This document shows positions 43,877-55,833 of a DNA stretch of 64,000 nt, piece by piece. Position 1 is the first letter of the stretch; each line of letters begins with the position of its first letter. This DNA comes from Collybia mongolica (Eukaryota > Basidiomycota > Agaricomycetes > Agaricales > Clitocybaceae): positions 2,108,001 to 2,172,000 of the forward strand of contig JAAXNY010000011.1 of NCBI GenBank assembly GCA_013420905.1. Direction: 5' to 3'. The position numbers and the translations under genes are program-made. The notes beneath the pieces were generated by a model. It was not told where the DNA came from and made no database searches. It saw only the letters and a list, made by a program, of their open reading frames with translations.

Positions 43877-44271
43877 GTTTTTGAACCGACGTTCCAATTA
43901 TGCCACAAGACGAAATAAATACTTTTGATCTGGGTTTCCGGCCCTCAAAGGGCGGGGTCAAAGGTTTGAGGTGGTCAAGGATGTGGAAGAGAGACAAATA
44001 TGAATGTTTGCCGAGTCCCCTCTACTAGACAGGTTGGACTCGACGTCCACAGCACATGCCATTAGGTGCCTTCGAGCTTCTCTTCTTTTTGTGTGTAAAT
44101 TGTGCTAAATCGTTTTCTACTGATATCTTTGCTAGTCTAATTGTCGTTGAGCCAGGCCGGCATACACGCGAGCCCCAGCGCTCAGCATAAGTGCTCAATA
44201 GCGAGTCGAGTCAGGCCAGCGCCGTCAGTGACACAATTGAGGCATATATCTACACACATCCACAGCTTAAT
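43877..44271. promoter_or_regulatory. Bidirectional promoter between RPA49 and SET2
   Basis: The start codons of the two divergent genes are 395 bp apart, so both promoters and 5' leaders must lie here. No consensus TATA box stands out. A CT-rich stretch near 44070-44100 may be a start-site initiator for SET2. Confidence 0.55.
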
Positions 44272-47200
44272 ATGTCGAAGCTATGGTCAGGGCCCAAGAA
44301 AGAGGAGAGCAGAAGCTCCTCACTCGCGAGTGATTACGACCCCAATCTGTTTAAACCACCACCATCACCAGGCACTTCGGACAATAGAATCAAGAAAGAG
44401 GAAGCTGTCAAGGAAGAGGAGCGTCTTTTACTTTTTCCACCATCCACTATGGATGACCATTCAGAGCTGAAGACCGAACTCGACACTTCACCATCACAGT
44501 CTCTCACTCTGCATGGCAATGATATGTCACCGCAAAAACCGAAACTTTCGCCCACCCCTACGCCCCCACCACGCACAGCGTCCGGAACAGCGTCCACAAC
44601 ACCCACTCCCCCGCCTCCCCTTTCTGCTACTACCTCTAAAAAGGGGCAGGTGTCTCCTCCACAACTTATTGGTGACCTTCCCATAGCACGGGATGAGGCC
44701 CTAGCTACATTTACCGAAATTCCTGAGAACAACTACCAATACAAGACTCTGGGTCGCTCAAGGGAGGCTCTTGAGAGCATGACGTGTGATTGTAGTTATG
44801 AACACGGTCAGTTTTCTTATGCTGTAGCGCAGCTCCTGGGTGGCCCTTATGGCTGAATGATCTGCTAATGATCCGGATCTTCTTATTTACACAGGAGTAG
44901 ACAATGCTGACGCTGCCTGTGGGCCGTACTCTGACTGTATCAATCGGTTGACGCAGGTTGAATGTCTTCCCGACGACTGTCGTTGTAGAATCCATTGTCA
45001 GAACCAACGGTATGCACTGTATTACGTACGCATGGGTAGCCCCAGCCCAACCGACTTGCTTATAGGTTCCAACGGCTTCAATACGCAAATATCGATATTG
45101 TACAGACAGAAAAGAAGGGATTTGGGCTGAGGGCAGAGGGGTATTTACCAAAGTGCGTTTCAGGTTATTCCAATTTTCAACTTGAGATGACACTGATCGA
45201 TTTTCCGCAGGGATACATTCATATACGAATATGTGGGAGATGTGGTCAATCCAATATCATTCAAGAAGAGAATGCGGGATTATGCCACCGAAGGGATCCA
45301 ACATTTTTATTTTATGATGTTGCAGAAAGATGAGGTATGCATCGTAGAAATTCTCACCATCTTGGTCCCTGATTTAAGTACCACCACATAAAAGTTCATT
45401 GATGCGACTAAAAACGGGGGGATCGGTCGGTTTGCAAATCACAGCTGCAGGCCTAACTGTTATGTCGCAAAGTGGACCATTGGGAACTACGTTCGCATGG
45501 GCATATTCGCCAAACGAGATATCCAGCAGTATGAAGAGCTGACATTCAATTACAATGTTGACCGATATGGGTGCGTGTGGCAGAAGCAGCATGGGATGGC
45601 CCGCTTTACCTTTTATACAGTCATCAAGCACAGATATGCTATTGTGGGGAGTCAAACTGTGTAGGCTTTATTGGTGGGAAAACGCAAACTGATATCGCCA
45701 CCATGGACGATCTTTATCTTGATGGTGAGCTATGTTATCATTGGATTAGAGATTCGATACTGACTTCAAGTCAAGCTCTTGGAATCACCGATGAAGCCGA
45801 CTTGCTTGAGCTCAAGGGGAGCAAGAAGAAGAAGGGGAAGAAGATTGATGATCCTGATTTTATGGTACGTCTCATCCATTAGGCCGCTAATATCAGCTCA
45901 ACGTCCCTTTAGCCAACAATGAAACCTATCGTCGAAAAGGACGTACCAAAGGTTGTACAAGCTATAAGACAAACTCAAAGCCGCAAAGTATTGTACAAGC
46001 TATTAACTCGTATCAAAGTATGTCTTGTTCTCTGCGAGTGTAAAATAAAGTTACTTTGGTTTACATTACTCCAAGATAACGGAAGATCAGGCAGCACTCC
46101 GGCAGATAATGCGTTTGCGTGGATACAGTCTCATGACGAATCTACTAGAGGACTACCCGACTGATGTTGAACTTATTACTCTGGTTTGATGAACTCCTTG
46201 ATATCCTTCTGCTGTCACTGACATAGAAGCACAGGCTCTCCAGTGCATGTCGACATGGCCACTTCTTAACCGCAATAAGGTGGAGGACTCGAGGGTGCTA
46301 GTACCTGTTCAAGCGTGTGCGGAACTGGAACACCCTACCCTCAAAGATCTGGCGCAGAACGTAAGACCCATATCTCCTCATTTTCAGAAGCCACTGATCT
46401 TCGTATCGTATTTTCCAGTTACTTGATCATTGGCAGACACTGCCGTTGTACAACCGAATACCCAAACGAATCAAACGGGTATGTCCATCTTTGATGCTGT
46501 CGTATGGGGCGGCCCTTCTAATCTTAAATTTCAACCGACAGGCTGACGAGGACGATGATGTACCAACTGTATCAATAAACTGGCGTGAGGAAGAGGAGGA
46601 GGAAGAGGAACGTTTCGCCAAACGCCACAAGATATTCGATGAAGGTACTTTATCCATTGTGCCACTCGGGACATCATCATCCATCTTGCCCCGTCCCGTT
46701 CCCCGCCCAAGACCGAAGCAGTTCCTCGTACCACTGGGCCCATCTCCCTCTGAGGACGCGACCAAAAGCTCGAAGTACTCCCGTGAGAACATCCAGGCAG
46801 TCATTGCAGCTGCTGCCGAGAAAGCCGCTGCTGAGGAGGCGGCGACAGCGGAAGCAGCAGCAAAGGAAGCTGAAGCGGCGGCGGCACTCGCCGAAGCGAA
46901 AGCCAACCGTGCTTTGCGGAAGAAATCAAAGCCTGCGAAAAAGACCCTGACGCCCGAGGAGAAGGAGGCTAACAAGGAGAAGCGGCTGCAGAAACTGGTC
47001 GGTGCCGTAGTGGTGAAGTGCATGTCGAAGTACTCCAAATCGATGAACCACGATCAGTTCAAGAAACACGCTAAAGAGGTAAAACTGGATTTGCACTCCC
47101 CATCACTGAAATAACGCTAACTCCTCTTCGTAGCTGACCCAGATCATCTCTGACAAGGAGAAGAAGTCGCCCAGCTATAAAGAGGGAAGGTTCGACACGC

Positions 47201-47688
47201 TCTCGGACGAGAAAGTCGCCAAGATCAAGAAGTTTGCAAAGGAGTACATCGCCAAGGTGCTCCGCAAGCTCGAAAAGTCCGGGAAGCGCCCCCGCCCGCC
47301 CTCGTCAGCCGCAACCCAAGCAACCGCCTCGACGTCAACAAACACCCCCAGTTCCACCGACGGCGTCGACGTCGTCATGGGCGAGATGACGGTCGAGGAG
47401 GCGATGGACATGGACTCCGACTCCGACCCTGACCCTGACTCCGACGCGGAGGCCGAGGGGGGCGTCGTCGCGGACGGCGGGCCCACAGCGCAGAGCGCGT
47501 CCCCGAAGTCGTCGCCCCCGGAACCGCCGACGCCGTCCGACCCCGCTGTCATCCACCCCATGGAGGTGGACGACCACCCCGACGCGAGCAGCCCCACTGC
47601 GGACCCACGCCGCCGGCTGCTGGTGGAGGGTAAGCAGTTTGGGTGGGAGCCGCATGCGCCGCTGAACGGGGTGCCGGCGACGAGTTGA
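44272..47688 (+). CDS. SET2: SET2 histone H3 lysine-36 methyltransferase
   Basis: Methylates H3K36 co-transcriptionally after docking on the phosphorylated C-terminal domain of RNA polymerase II. Domains in order: a disordered Pro/Ser-rich N-terminus; AWS Cys cluster ([10 protein letters not shown], then after an intron [11 protein letters not shown] and [12 protein letters not shown]); SET with [23 protein letters not shown] and ELTFNYN; post-[17 protein letters not shown]; a helical TFIIS-N-like segment ([20 protein letters not shown]); an Ala/Glu coiled coil (about 46790-46920); and a C-terminal SRI domain ([15 protein letters not shown] to [15 protein letters not shown]). A Pro/Asp-rich tail follows. 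Compared with other fungal SET2, the loop before DTFIYEY appears two or three residues shorter, as spliced here. There are about nine introns of 50-65 nt. Shares a promoter with RPA49. Confidence 0.92.
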
Positions 47689-47955
47689 CGGTTTTGCTAG
47701 TCTGTAATTTTAATTGCACTAATTTAACGGATTAGATGGACCTGCTTATATTTTGGCTGGTTTGGAAGGTGCGGAGGTCGAACTGAGGGGCGTACCAGTA
47801 GTGTAATTAGATGGGGAAAATTGAAGTGTTCACATCCAGAAGCCACTGCTACCTAACTTATACAGATCACTCAAATCTAGTGCCATTTTGTTGGGTTGCA
47901 ATTGACGTTTTAATTGATTTTTGCTATAGTATGGTATGGATAGTAATAAGTACGA
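47689..47955. other. Convergent intergenic region (SET2 / BAG protein)
   Basis: 267 bp between two stop codons; AT-richer than its surroundings, with probable overlapping 3' untranslated regions. No other feature. Confidence 0.5.
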
Positions 47956-49515
47956 TTATATTGTCCCTGACCATAATGCTACACCATCTCGAAATCCCCC
48001 CCCGAGCTCCTCGCTCACCACTTCATCTGCCTTGCTCGGAGGCACGACTAACGACGCATCTACTCTAGGAGACGGATCAAGCTCCGGATCCGCAACCGCA
48101 ACCAGGACCACATCTTCCTCCGGCACCATAATGTCCTCCACTTCAGAGATGTCCGTATCGTCAGAGTCCATTTCCGAGTCGTCCTCTTGCGTGACGAGCT
48201 GGGGTAGCTCCGCAGGGACATCCTGGGTGTCCGACGAGGCAGGGTCGACGATAACTGGCTGTTCCTCAGCGGGATCTGCCTCCAAATTGACTTCAGGTTG
48301 CTGCGTCTCTTCCTCCTTCGTTTCCATGTCCGTATCTTCCTGAACCGGATCTGAGGGCGCAGAGTCGACGACGATCGGCTGAACCTCTAAAGAGTCTGCG
48401 TCCGCATCTGGCATCTCTTCCTCCTCCGTCGTCTCCCGTTCTTCCGAATCTTCGACTTCAACTTTGGCCTCCTGTACAGCCTTAAGAGTATGCGCTGTCC
48501 ACACCCCTTTCCAGTACATCTCCACGTCATTCGCCTCTGTCTCAATTTGGCGGACCACACGCCGCCTCTCCTCGCGCACGCGTGCCTCACCCCAGCTTTG
48601 GACACCGTCCAACTTAACTAGGAGGCGGTTCAGCGCCTCGACGTATGCGTGGAGGGTGAAGTTGGTCGTGGTGTATGCAAGCTTTGGTGTGTGCTCGTCA
48701 GAGCTGTCAAGAGGGGTAGAAGAGGGTTGCGATGGTGATGATGAGACAGTGATGATGTGGTCGGGCCCTTGAAAGTCGAGGGTGGTGGGGAGGACAAAGG
48801 ATGATTTGAGTATGTTGAATTCGTGTGCGAGGTCGTGGATTGTGCGAAGGGAGCGGTGGGCACGGTAGAATGTCTGAATTTTTAGAGCCGCTTCGTCGCG
48901 GGCCTCGGGAGAATGTTGGGGTGAGGATGGGGTTGGGGAGGGAGGTGTTTGTGTAGTCTCTGCCGGCGCTACTTCTGAAGCCGCCGTTGAGCGAGCAGGA
49001 GACGGGGTCCGTATCCGGATTCGCCTGGGTTCTGATGGGGCGGGGGAGGTAGGCTTTGTCTGCACAGGATGTTGGTATGAGTGGCGAGGTCCTGGTTGTG
49101 GGCGTTCGCGTCGGACCTGGTGTTGGCAACGTGAGTTTTCATTGCAGTTGCTTTCGAATACAATCGGAAGACTTACGCTTTCTGGATTAGCAGAATTCAT
49201 GTATTGGCGCAGGAGCATCTCCCGTCTCAATTGCTCCTGCCTTTGTGCCTCCAGCCTTTGCTGGTATCTCGCCTCCTCCTCTCTGCGCCGCCTTTCCATC
49301 TCCTCCTTCTGCCTCACGGCTTGGAGGTACATGCTTTGGCGTGGATTGAGTTGGCGTGGCGTGTAATACTCATCGTCATCGCTCTCGTCTTCATAGGGGA
49401 GGTACTGTGCCCGACGAGCCCGTTGTAGGGCCTGTTGCTGGGCAAGAGCACGCTCCTGTGCTAGTGCGCGATCGAATGGAGAGTATTGGCGAGTGTGGTA
49501 TGGGTTGTAAAACAT
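47956..49515 (-). CDS. BAG-domain co-chaperone with IQ motif, 499-519 aa
   Basis: BAG domains bind the ATPase domain of Hsp70 and promote nucleotide exchange. The N-terminus is Gln/Arg-rich coiled coil (AQERALAQQQALQRARRAQ, RQKEEMERRRREEEARYQQR). An IQ-like segment follows (EAALKIQTFYRAHRSLRTI, about residues 208-226), which could bind calmodulin. The BAG-like helices lie at about 285-345 (VEALNRLLVKLDGVQSW and ARVREERRRVVRQIETEAND). The C-terminus is a long acidic D/E-rich tail. A 60-nt GT..AG intron (49117-49176) is an exact multiple of three and has no stop, so spliced and unspliced mRNA both give a full protein (499 or 519 aa). The start MFYNPYHTRQYSPF is the first Met of the frame. Divergent from the HNH gene. 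Confidence 0.82.
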   Translation of the reverse strand: MFYNPYHTRQYSPFDRALAQERALAQQQALQRARRAQYLPYEDESDDDEYYTPRQLNPRQSMYLQAVRQKEEMERRRREEEARYQQRLEAQRQEQLRREMLLRQYMNSANPESVSLPIVFESNCNENSRCQHQVRRERPQPGPRHSYQHPVQTKPTSPAPSEPRRIRIRTPSPARSTAASEVAPAETTQTPPSPTPSSPQHSPEARDEAALKIQTFYRAHRSLRTIHDLAHEFNILKSSFVLPTTLDFQGPDHIITVSSSPSQPSSTPLDSSDEHTPKLAYTTTNFTLHAYVEALNRLLVKLDGVQSWGEARVREERRRVVRQIETEANDVEMYWKGVWTAHTLKAVQEAKVEVEDSEERETTEEEEMPDADADSLEVQPIVVDSAPSDPVQEDTDMETKEEETQQPEVNLEADPAEEQPVIVDPASSDTQDVPAELPQLVTQEDDSEMDSDDTDISEVEDIMVPEEDVVLVAVADPELDPSPRVDASLVVPPSKADEVVSEELGGGFRDGVALWSGTI

Positions 49516-50095
49516 TGTTGGGTGCGATGATAGTAAGCAAGTTGAGTGAAGTTGCTGCCATTTTTGAATCGGGAATTCATGCTATTATATGATGTCTGGT
49601 GCAGTTCTCGATGATTCGGTTCCACCTTGGACATCTGCAGCAATTTGTGGAAATTTGCAGAAATTACTGGAATACTTCCTTTTATAGCAATGTCGATCAT
49701 GATCGACTCTCTTGATGTGATGACGTCATTACGCTACAACCTGTCTCTTATATCACCTGAAAGTAATGCCTGCCAAACGACATAGACGCCAGCCATCGTC
49801 TCGACAAACGCGCACACGCACTCGCCAAACATACTCCCATACCGAGGCCCAACCTCCGACAAAAAAAAAGGCGCACAAATGGGCCTAAAGGCACTCAGAA
49901 GAGAAAGTCGAAGCCACCGCTTTCCATTATAGGGGATCGTATGTCTGCCTTGTCTTCAGGTTTACCCTTTGTAGCTGAATATTATATGAAGCTATCCTGG
50001 GTGACGTGTTGGCCAGTCCAAATATTTTTGTACCCTCAAACGACACCTCTACAGTGCCCGGTCTTACCCTTACTTCTGGTCCATCCAGAAGAGAA
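49516..50095. promoter_or_regulatory. Divergent promoter region (BAG protein / HNH protein)
   Basis: 580 bp between two start codons. It contains an A9 tract at 49860-49870. Minus-strand frames here (to 50271) are interrupted and show no family resemblance. Confidence 0.45.
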
Positions 50096-51701
50096 ATGGA
50101 AGCCATGTCAGTAGAGCTCTCTGGTCCGGGTAGCGGCCTCTCTCCATCAGTATGTCTCTTCCTGTTGTAAATCCTCAATTCAACTTTTGCCCTAGGCTGA
50201 AGACGTACCTCTTGTCTACGCCGGTCTTCCACACCCATTCCTTCCTCGACCACAAGTCCGCCGCGATGCACCTAACATACCTACCCAAAGTATATCTCAC
50301 ATTAAAGTATCGCATCCCGCCAATGGCCTCCCATTCCTGATTTTTCCAGCATACGACCACCTGCCTGACCCGCCGCTCCGCTTTGGCTGCCACCATGAAA
50401 TGGTACTTACCGCGTGCTCGATAGTAACATTCAACCGCTCCGGGTATCTCTCCACCTCTCGCGGGCCTACTGGTGCCCGGGTCCCACTCACGGATTCATA
50501 TCTGCATCCTGGGAGATATTTTTTTCATCTAGATGACTCTGAGCCGGGCGAGTTGTATCCAATTTGTCGCAGATTCCGTGATTGGAAATTTCCACACGGG
50601 AATCTCCCTGCGTCCTGGAACGCGGTCCCCACAGCGGTAAAATTTATATCACACGACTCAACCATAGTAAAGGATTACACCATGCCAAGAGATGGGGGGT
50701 GTCTCGTAACTGGGTCTAAGGAACTGAACACTGTGACGCATGTTATACCCAAGACAGAGGAAGCATGGGTATGTAAAATTTACGTTTCCGACCTATCTTT
50801 CTTTCTGACATAGACTTGCAGCTTTCAGAAAATGAAATGGATGTCTATCTCAATTATCCCCGACCACTCCATCTGTCAACGCGCAATGTTTTTACATTGA
50901 GATATGATTTATACATGGGTGCATTCAAACAGCAATCCTTTGCTATTGTCCCAAAATCAGGCCACCTTGTTCTCCATTTGCTTTCATGTCTCAAGGAGTC
51001 GGCAAACCTTTACCATAATGTTGTTTTTGATCATGGTAACAACCTTTCACATGAAGTGCTTTATGCTCGGTTCGCATGGACTCTGATGACCATGATCAAG
51101 AACATGTGTCTCGACCCAACAAAATTCAATTTCCTTGAATCAGGTGCACCTGCCACAAACAATAGCGGGGGGGAAGGTGAAGGTGCGGGTGGGGAAGGTA
51201 TAGATGGCATGCACGGGGATGAAGGGGGAGAACACAGGGGCAACGGGGTTCCCAGACACAGCGGCCCAGCTGCTAAACATAAGGAGCCCCACGACGCCCC
51301 ACCACCACCTCTCGACTCCTTCCTCTCAAACGTCCTCCATGAAATCGCCCCAGGCGACCCACAGTCAATCAATGCACATGCCCGTGAAATCGAAGCAGAC
51401 CTGAAGCGCGCAGCGCGCAACCACCCGTTCTTTGGTACGTGTGGAGCTGGGTTGTGTCTGACGCTATGTACATATGTCGCTGACGATGCATTTAGTGCAT
51501 CCGGATATGGAGCCGAGTGCTCATGAGTATCTCAACATTTTCTGGTACCCCGGCATGAACGTTGTGGAGCGCAGGAAGCGGGCTTATCTCGAGTGCCATC
51601 CAGAGATTAGGGCGCATAGTGATTCGCTTCCGCAGGGTGATGTTGAGATATACGATAGTGATTGCTTCGTGGACTCAGAGGCTGGAAGTGATGTCGGTTA
51701 A
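50096..51701 (+). CDS. HNH_2-type nuclease-domain protein, Agaricomycete family, 481 aa
   Basis: Four exons (50096-50149, 50196-50768, 50822-51434, 51496-51701) give a continuous 482-codon frame. The N-terminal part (GLPFLIFPAYDHLPD, EMVLTACSIV, HPGRYFFHL) matches the leader region of a family expanded in mushroom genomes. The core is MPRDGGCLVTGSKE...THVIPKTEEAW, the Cys/His pattern of HNH_2 domains, followed by SENEMDVYLNYPRPL and a C-terminal YARFAWTLM. HNH domains cut DNA with a metal-bound His, but for this fungal family the substrate is unknown; the second His normally expected further on is not obvious, so activity is uncertain. A Gly-rich insert (about 51165-51250) is disordered. The first intron (46 nt) fixes the start. 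Confidence 0.75.
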
Positions 51702-52614
51702 TGACTCAAATCTTCGCCATAATTGTGTTGTAGAAATCAGAACAAACTTGCACTCGAGATGAATCCGAATGAGCTCATTGGCCACGGAGATAATATTGTC
51801 TTTCCATCAGAACTTCTGAGCGGCGGGGAGGACCACACTTGTTATTATTTATCCGGCAAGGCTCTAGATCTGCAGCAATACATGAACACGAACAATAACC
51901 TCATGCCCAGCTGAGAACTCGGTGCTACACAGCGCCAAGCGGGAAAGACAAAAAAAGTCGTGCACACTATACCGTTTCTCTCATTTCAATGGTTTCTCTA
52001 TGAAACTAAATCGACGATTAAGATCAGAGTTCGAGGCGAGTCCAGGCCTTTTCCCATGCATCGTCCAGGCCAATTCAATTCGAAATTACAATCTCTAGTC
52101 GATCACGAGAAACTATTCGGCACGGTCTTCGCTCATCGACTCCAAGACACCGAGATCGCTAGCAGACAGACCCTGTGGACGGGGCGAACAATCAACACAT
52201 CCACGGGTAGGGGTCCTGTTCGACCGACCCAACGTGCCTGCTCGTGGAGAGGTATGCCTAGACCACAGGGTTTAACGATCGAAAATCGGACGGCTGTTGG
52301 AACATCGCGAGCACTCCCTTGTTATGTTCTGGTGCCCGCTGCAATGCGCTAGTCACCGCCGAATGTACGTATTTTTCTGGGAGGCTGAAAAGTCCTATAA
52401 TTATTATTCAGGGCTGCTAAGTTGGTATTTTTAGCACTCTCGAAACCTGGGTTTGGCGCCAGCCTACATGGGATGTGTGGGGAGACATATACGTAACTCC
52501 TAGTCTAGGGTTCCGCCGTTCGTTGGGCGAAAAGACCTCAAGTGTTCATCATGCCTCGCGGCCACGTACAGTGCATGTGGAGTGGAAGTCTACTGGATTA
52601 AACAGCTTAGGATC
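51702..52614. other. Intergenic, no supportable gene
   Basis: About 0.9 kb between the HNH gene and the GST pseudogene. Short open frames only; no recognisable domain or RNA gene. Confidence 0.4.
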
Positions 52615-53385
52615 ATGTCGAACGCCATCATCTTGTGAAATATCCCTCGACCACCCCAGGTGTATCTTGGTCACCTAATACAAGGTGAGTCGAAATCACC
52701 CCATAACGACCAATCCTATGAACTGACCTCCAACCCTCCTAGGTATTCCCTAAATTTCAAAGGGATCCCAAACAAAACAGTATGGGTCGAGTGCCCCGAA
52801 ATCGAAGTGACGTGCATGTCCATCGGTGCCCCACCAACCGCAAAAAAGAGGCAGATGGCAGCCCTGTATACACGGTCCCCAACCATATACGATCCATCCA
52901 CGGGCACGGCCACCTCGGAGTCCACCAACATCGTCGTCTACCTCGACGCAACCTACCCCGACACCCCCAAGGTATTTCTGTCTGGCGCGCGCGCGCTGCA
53001 GCGGGACGTCCTCGACGCCCATTTTCGGCCGCCGAGGACGACGGTGCTCCAGCTTACTTTCCCTGCCATATACGTCGTCCTCAACCTGGTCCGCCAGGCG
53101 TTTTTCTGGAGAACCAAGGCTGCGGCTCTTGGGATCGCGATAGAGGACCTGGCGCCCAGGCGGAAGCGCCGTGAAGGGGAATGGGCAAAGGTGAAGGAGG
53201 AGCGCGATGTCCTCGACGGTCAGTTGCCGCGTGTGCGTGGCCCGTATATTATGGGAGACGAGGTGTCTTTTCCCGATTTCATGGTTGCGGTTCGTGTCTT
53301 GCCGAAAAAAGAGACTTCTTGGGGAGGATAGCGCGGAGTGGAATGCAGGGCGATGAATGGCGGTTTCGGAGAGTGTCAAACGTAT
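52615..53385 (+). pseudogene. Decayed glutathione S-transferase paralogue
   Basis: This parallels the intact GST at 55027-55833 exon by exon, including the intron position (52685-52742 here). Breaks: an in-frame TGA at codon 8 and a frameshift in exon 1, loss of about nine bases at the exon-1 end (SPNT then R, lacking W-K), a pair of opposite frameshifts near 52845-52875 that garble KKPDGSPFYT, and a final frameshift near 53300 that removes the C-terminal helix. Yet much of exon 2 still reads YSLNFKGIPNKTVWVECPEI and ALQRDVLDAHFRPPR. It is a recent duplicate by local amplification, now inactive. Confidence 0.88.
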
Positions 53386-55026
53386 GGGAATGTCGTATGA
53401 ATTTTACAGGCACCTCGTCGTAAGAAGTATTGGCGTGTATGCCAATTTGGTCGATCCAGTTATATGCTGGCCCAGTACGTCCGCCTTGGCTATCCTTTGC
53501 TGGAAACGCTCTTCCCCCAAAGATCAACGAGTTTAAGCCTGAGCAGTGTCCTCTGATCGTGAGCAGGATCTCCGATATTCAAATTTATTTCAACCCCTAG
53601 CTACAACTTGAGTTCACCAACGCGCCTCTTGACGCCTTCCTGTATGATGTTTTCAAAGAGTTGGATAGGAAGCATTATCCATGATTCCTGCCGCAACCGC
53701 TCTTCCACGGCGGCGTGGGGCAGCGTCCACCTTGAAAATACACTGCGAACAAATTTCCGAACTGATGGAGGCCTAGGCTTTATCGGGACTTGGCCATCAT
53801 TGCGCTGAAAATCCTGTTGGGAGAGATGGAGCTCTATAGGTTGATAATTTTGGCGAAACAACTCATATTTCGGTATAAAGGACTCGGAAATTTTGGAAGT
53901 AAGTCGACGAGTACGGACCGCACTTTGCCGAACATCAATGCATCAACAATTATTGCTGCCGAGCCAACTTCCATCTCAACCTGGTCACATTCACGCAAAA
54001 ATACTCCCCTTCATGTGCAGAGACGAGAAAAATCAAGACTCCAATCAGAGACCTCAGTCTTCCGAGGTTCCCCTGGCATCTGGTGTTATGTGCAAAAAAG
54101 GCCTTTGGAGATGTGCGCGCCGCCCATAGACCTCCTACGTGATATTGGACCCGATACGCGCTACCTTGCTAGCGACCTACACACTGTTCTGTCTTTCTCG
54201 TCTCCGGCCACTGGGTACTGAGCACTGGGTTCTGCTTACACCTCGTTTATCACGGAATGGTGTCTATCATATGCGAAAGCCTATCTGTGCCTCTCGTTGT
54301 TACATCTGGTTGTACCGGTTTCATCAAGGATATTCCTCCACTTTATGTGTTCCGGCATTTCGACGGCTTTGAACTCGAAACAGGGGATCTATCTCATACA
54401 CCTCACTTGTCACCCTTGGGAATTCCGCTTTAATGCGTATGGCCAAAGCTGGCTGCAAGCGGAGAAACACACGCGGCGTATGTCGAGTCTTCCTCGACGT
54501 ATCATTCAAGTCAACGCTGATTGAGTTACGCTCCACGGGTCAAGTCATGAGAATCTGTTCGGCGCGGTGTTAGCCCGTACTTGCACCTCTGAAAGACCGA
54601 GGCCCTCCAGTGAATGCATGCACGCAGATGCTGTAGTCGTAGGCGAATAGTGTACACGCATGTGCAGCCCAGCCAGGCCGACCAGAAAGCCTCGCTTGTG
54701 AGGCAATTCGTGTAACGAGGAAAGGGTGGGGTAAATTCGGGGCGCCGCAGGATGTATAAAAAGGTATTGGGAATGTTCCGTTCTGAACTTCTGATGCCCA
54801 CCATGAGGGATATTGGGAGTCTTTTACTATTTGGGTAAACATGTGAGTTTCAATTTTACTTCAGAGCGTGCATGACGTTTGATTCCAGGATACCGTTGCC
54901 TCTTAGGAGATACAAGGCATCAGCAGGGAATAGACTCAAGTGCCGCATTACGCCGTGAGATCCCTATACGACTGTATATATAAAGCATGAAACACGTATG
55001 TTTATCGACTTTAGCAATCCAACGTC
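53386..55026. other. Intergenic, no supportable gene; TATA box for the GST
   Basis: 1.6 kb separates the GST pseudogene from its intact copy. Open frames up to about 140 codons have no family resemblance. At 54975-54985 a TATATATAAAG box lies about 45 bp before the GST start, a strong conventional promoter element. Confidence 0.45.
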
Positions 55027-55833
55027 ATGTCGGAAAAGATCATATTCTATGATATTCCCTCAACTACACCGGGCGTCCCCTGGTCGCCGAATACCTGGAA
55101 GACAAGGTAAGTCGGGGGCACACCGTAAAGTCAATCACAACTAACCTTCAAACCTTCCAGGTATTCCTTGAACTTCAAAGGTCTCCCGTACACAGTAGTA
55201 TGGGTCGAATGCCCCGACGTTGAAGCGACATGCAAGAAAATCGGCGCCCGACCAACATCAAAGAAACCAGATGGCAGTCCTTTCTACACCCTTCCCACCA
55301 TCTACGATCCTTCCACCGGTGCTGCCGTCTCGGAGTCCACCGACATCGCCGTCTACCTTGACACGGCGTATCCTGATACTCCCAAGCTATTTCCGCCCGG
55401 CTCACACGCGCTCCAGCGTGATGCCCTCGATCCCTATTTTCGGCCGCCTAGGATGACGGAGCTCCAGTTCACCCTGCCCGCAATATATCATGTCCTCAAT
55501 CCGGCCAGCCAGGCGTACTTCAAGAGAACTAAGGAGGTAGTCTTTGGGATGACGGTAGAGGAATTGATGCCCAAGGGGAAGCGCCGCGAGGAGGAGTGGG
55601 CGAAGGTGAAAGAGGATTTCCGGGTTATTCATAGTCGGCTGCCACATGGGAACGGGTCGTACATCATGGGAAGCAAGGTGTCTTTCCTTGATTTCGTAGT
55701 TGCGTCCCACGTCATGGCGATGAAGAACCTTTTTGGGGAGGACAGCAAGGAATGGAATGATGTGAAGACGTGGAACGGGGGATGGTGGGCGGGGGTTTTG
55801 AAGAGTGTTGAAAAGTATGCGTTGATTGTATGA
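55027..55833 (+). CDS. Glutathione S-transferase, fungal etherase/FuA-like, 250 aa
   Basis: Cytosolic GST conjugating glutathione to small electrophiles; FuA-type enzymes of wood and litter fungi act on wood-derived phenolics. Two exons (55027-55106 and 55161-55833). The N-terminal thioredoxin-fold half begins MSEKIIFYDIPSTTPGVPWS with the family's SPNTWKTR across the intron; the Ser in VPWS is the likely catalytic position. STDIAVYLD carries the glutathione-contact Glu/Ser-type residues (SESTDIA). The C-terminal all-helical half has YFRPPRMTE and YIMGSKVSFLDF. Length fits the family. A decayed duplicate lies 2.4 kb upstream, and an SRPBCC gene follows 231 bp downstream on the same strand. 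Confidence 0.9.

Noticed and set aside
47335..47655. Arg/Val-rich minus-strand frame in the SET2 C-terminus
   Set aside because: Arises from the GC-rich Pro/Asp tail of SET2; no independent support.
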